From Pseudophaeomoniella oleicola (lineage: Eukaryota > Ascomycota > Eurotiomycetes > Phaeomoniellales > Phaeomoniellaceae), in NCBI GenBank assembly GCA_003868215.1, contig QWDQ01000044.1:62001-126000 (forward strand): DNA of 64,000 nucleotides. The letters are read 5' to 3'. Shown here in pieces: positions 63,762 to 64,000 of the stretch. Under the pieces are notes generated by a model that saw only the letters and a program-made list of their open reading frames with translations, was not told where the DNA came from and made no database searches. A program made the translations under genes and the position numbers. Position 1 is the first letter of the stretch. Each line of letters starts with the position of its first letter.

Positions 63762-64000
63762 ATGTCACTTCAGCCCAACCAAGACCATGGCCCCTCCACG
63801 GGTGCTGCCTATCCATGGATTCTGGAGCATCTGCTCACGTACCCTGGTACTTACGAGATTCCACTTCGGACAATGTATACCCTCAACGCAACCACTCAAG
63901 CCCAACAAACCCCCAGTAGTCCAACTCAAAACAATTTTCCAGGAAATGCATTCCCTCCGCGTCCTACAAAACCTCAAGAAGGGCAAGCACTTGATACTCA
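63762..64000 (+). CDS. N-terminus of an unidentified fungal protein, cut by window end
   Basis: An ATG at 63762 after a pyrimidine-rich leader opens a frame that stays open to the window end (79 codons). After a short polar start comes YPWILEHLLTYPGTYEIP and LRTMYTLNA, a Trp/Tyr/Leu-rich segment with the look of a conserved short domain, then a Gln/Pro/Thr-rich disordered stretch. I recall a similar segment at the N-terminus of conserved fungal proteins but cannot name the family. No signal peptide. The rest of the gene lies outside the window. Confidence 0.6.
   Translation, partial: MSLQPNQDHGPSTGAAYPWILEHLLTYPGTYEIPLRTMYTLNATTQAQQTPSSPTQNNFPGNAFPPRPTKPQEGQALDT

Noticed and set aside
1-64000. 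Transposons, virus-like elements, CRISPR arrays, rRNA genes or a secondary-metabolite cluster
   Set aside because: I looked for transposase, integrase or reverse-transcriptase motifs, long terminal repeats, spacer arrays and PKS/NRPS signatures on both strands and saw none.

Overview
The window is nuclear DNA from a filamentous ascomycete (Pezizomycotina). The evidence is gene-dense housekeeping loci with many short spliceosomal introns (about 49-70 nt, GTANGT/GTGAGT donors, several CTAAC/CTAAT-like branch sites), fungal protein families (Mediator Med1, Nrap/Utp22, Dug1, PKA regulatory subunit, Sas2-type MYST acetyltransferase, mitochondrial mL58) and spacers full of TACCTA/TAGGTA and TACTACGTAGTA motifs. 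I cannot fix the class from the sequence. I recognise no transposon, LTR element, rRNA, convincing tRNA or CRISPR array.

Layout. 0.7-11.4 kb: glutamine synthetase (-), a large GT28 sterol-glucosyltransferase-like protein with a Vps13-like tail (-) and Med1 (-). 12-25 kb: a DUF676/Rog1-like lipase (+), Utp22 (-), cystathionine gamma-synthase-like enzyme (+), mitochondrial citrate carrier (+), protein-L-isoaspartate methyltransferase (-) and an LRR-like protein (-). 25.7-35 kb: a run of minus-strand genes, Dhh1 helicase, Smc6, Dug1 dipeptidase and mitoribosomal mL58/MRPL20. 35.7-45.2 kb: a disordered protein (+), a secreted protein with a Gly/Arg tail (+), a GT31-like Golgi glycosyltransferase (-) and a fungal protein kinase (-). 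47.7-59.8 kb: PKA regulatory subunit (+), AMMECR1-domain protein (-), SAM methyltransferase (+), a 54-residue secreted peptide (+), ankyrin protein (+), polysaccharide deacetylase-like protein (-) and Sas2-like acetyltransferase (-). A 4-kb gap without a recognisable gene leads to a gene cut by the window end.

How the genes relate. This is ordinary core chromosome: the genes are individually promoted and mostly unrelated, with no biosynthetic cluster or defence island. Themes are nitrogen and sulphur metabolism (glutamine synthetase, cystathionine synthase, Dug1), RNA and ribosome biology (Utp22, Dhh1, mL58), chromatin and transcription (Med1, Smc6, Sas2), and signalling (PKA-R, kinase). Gene models were rebuilt by hand by joining exons at GT/AG sites. 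All complete multi-exon coding models sum to multiples of three; the LRR-like gene is in frame but lacks a resolved 5' end.

Most worth a second look: the intron-borne 54-residue secreted peptide; start codons placed at or across introns (glutamine synthetase, ankyrin gene); weak-context upstream ATGs that would add mitochondrial-like N-termini to Dug1 and the isoaspartate methyltransferase; a secreted protein ending in a Gly/Arg-rich tail; the GT28/Vps13-like fusion; an 8-nt exon in the lipase; and recurrent intergenic palindromes.
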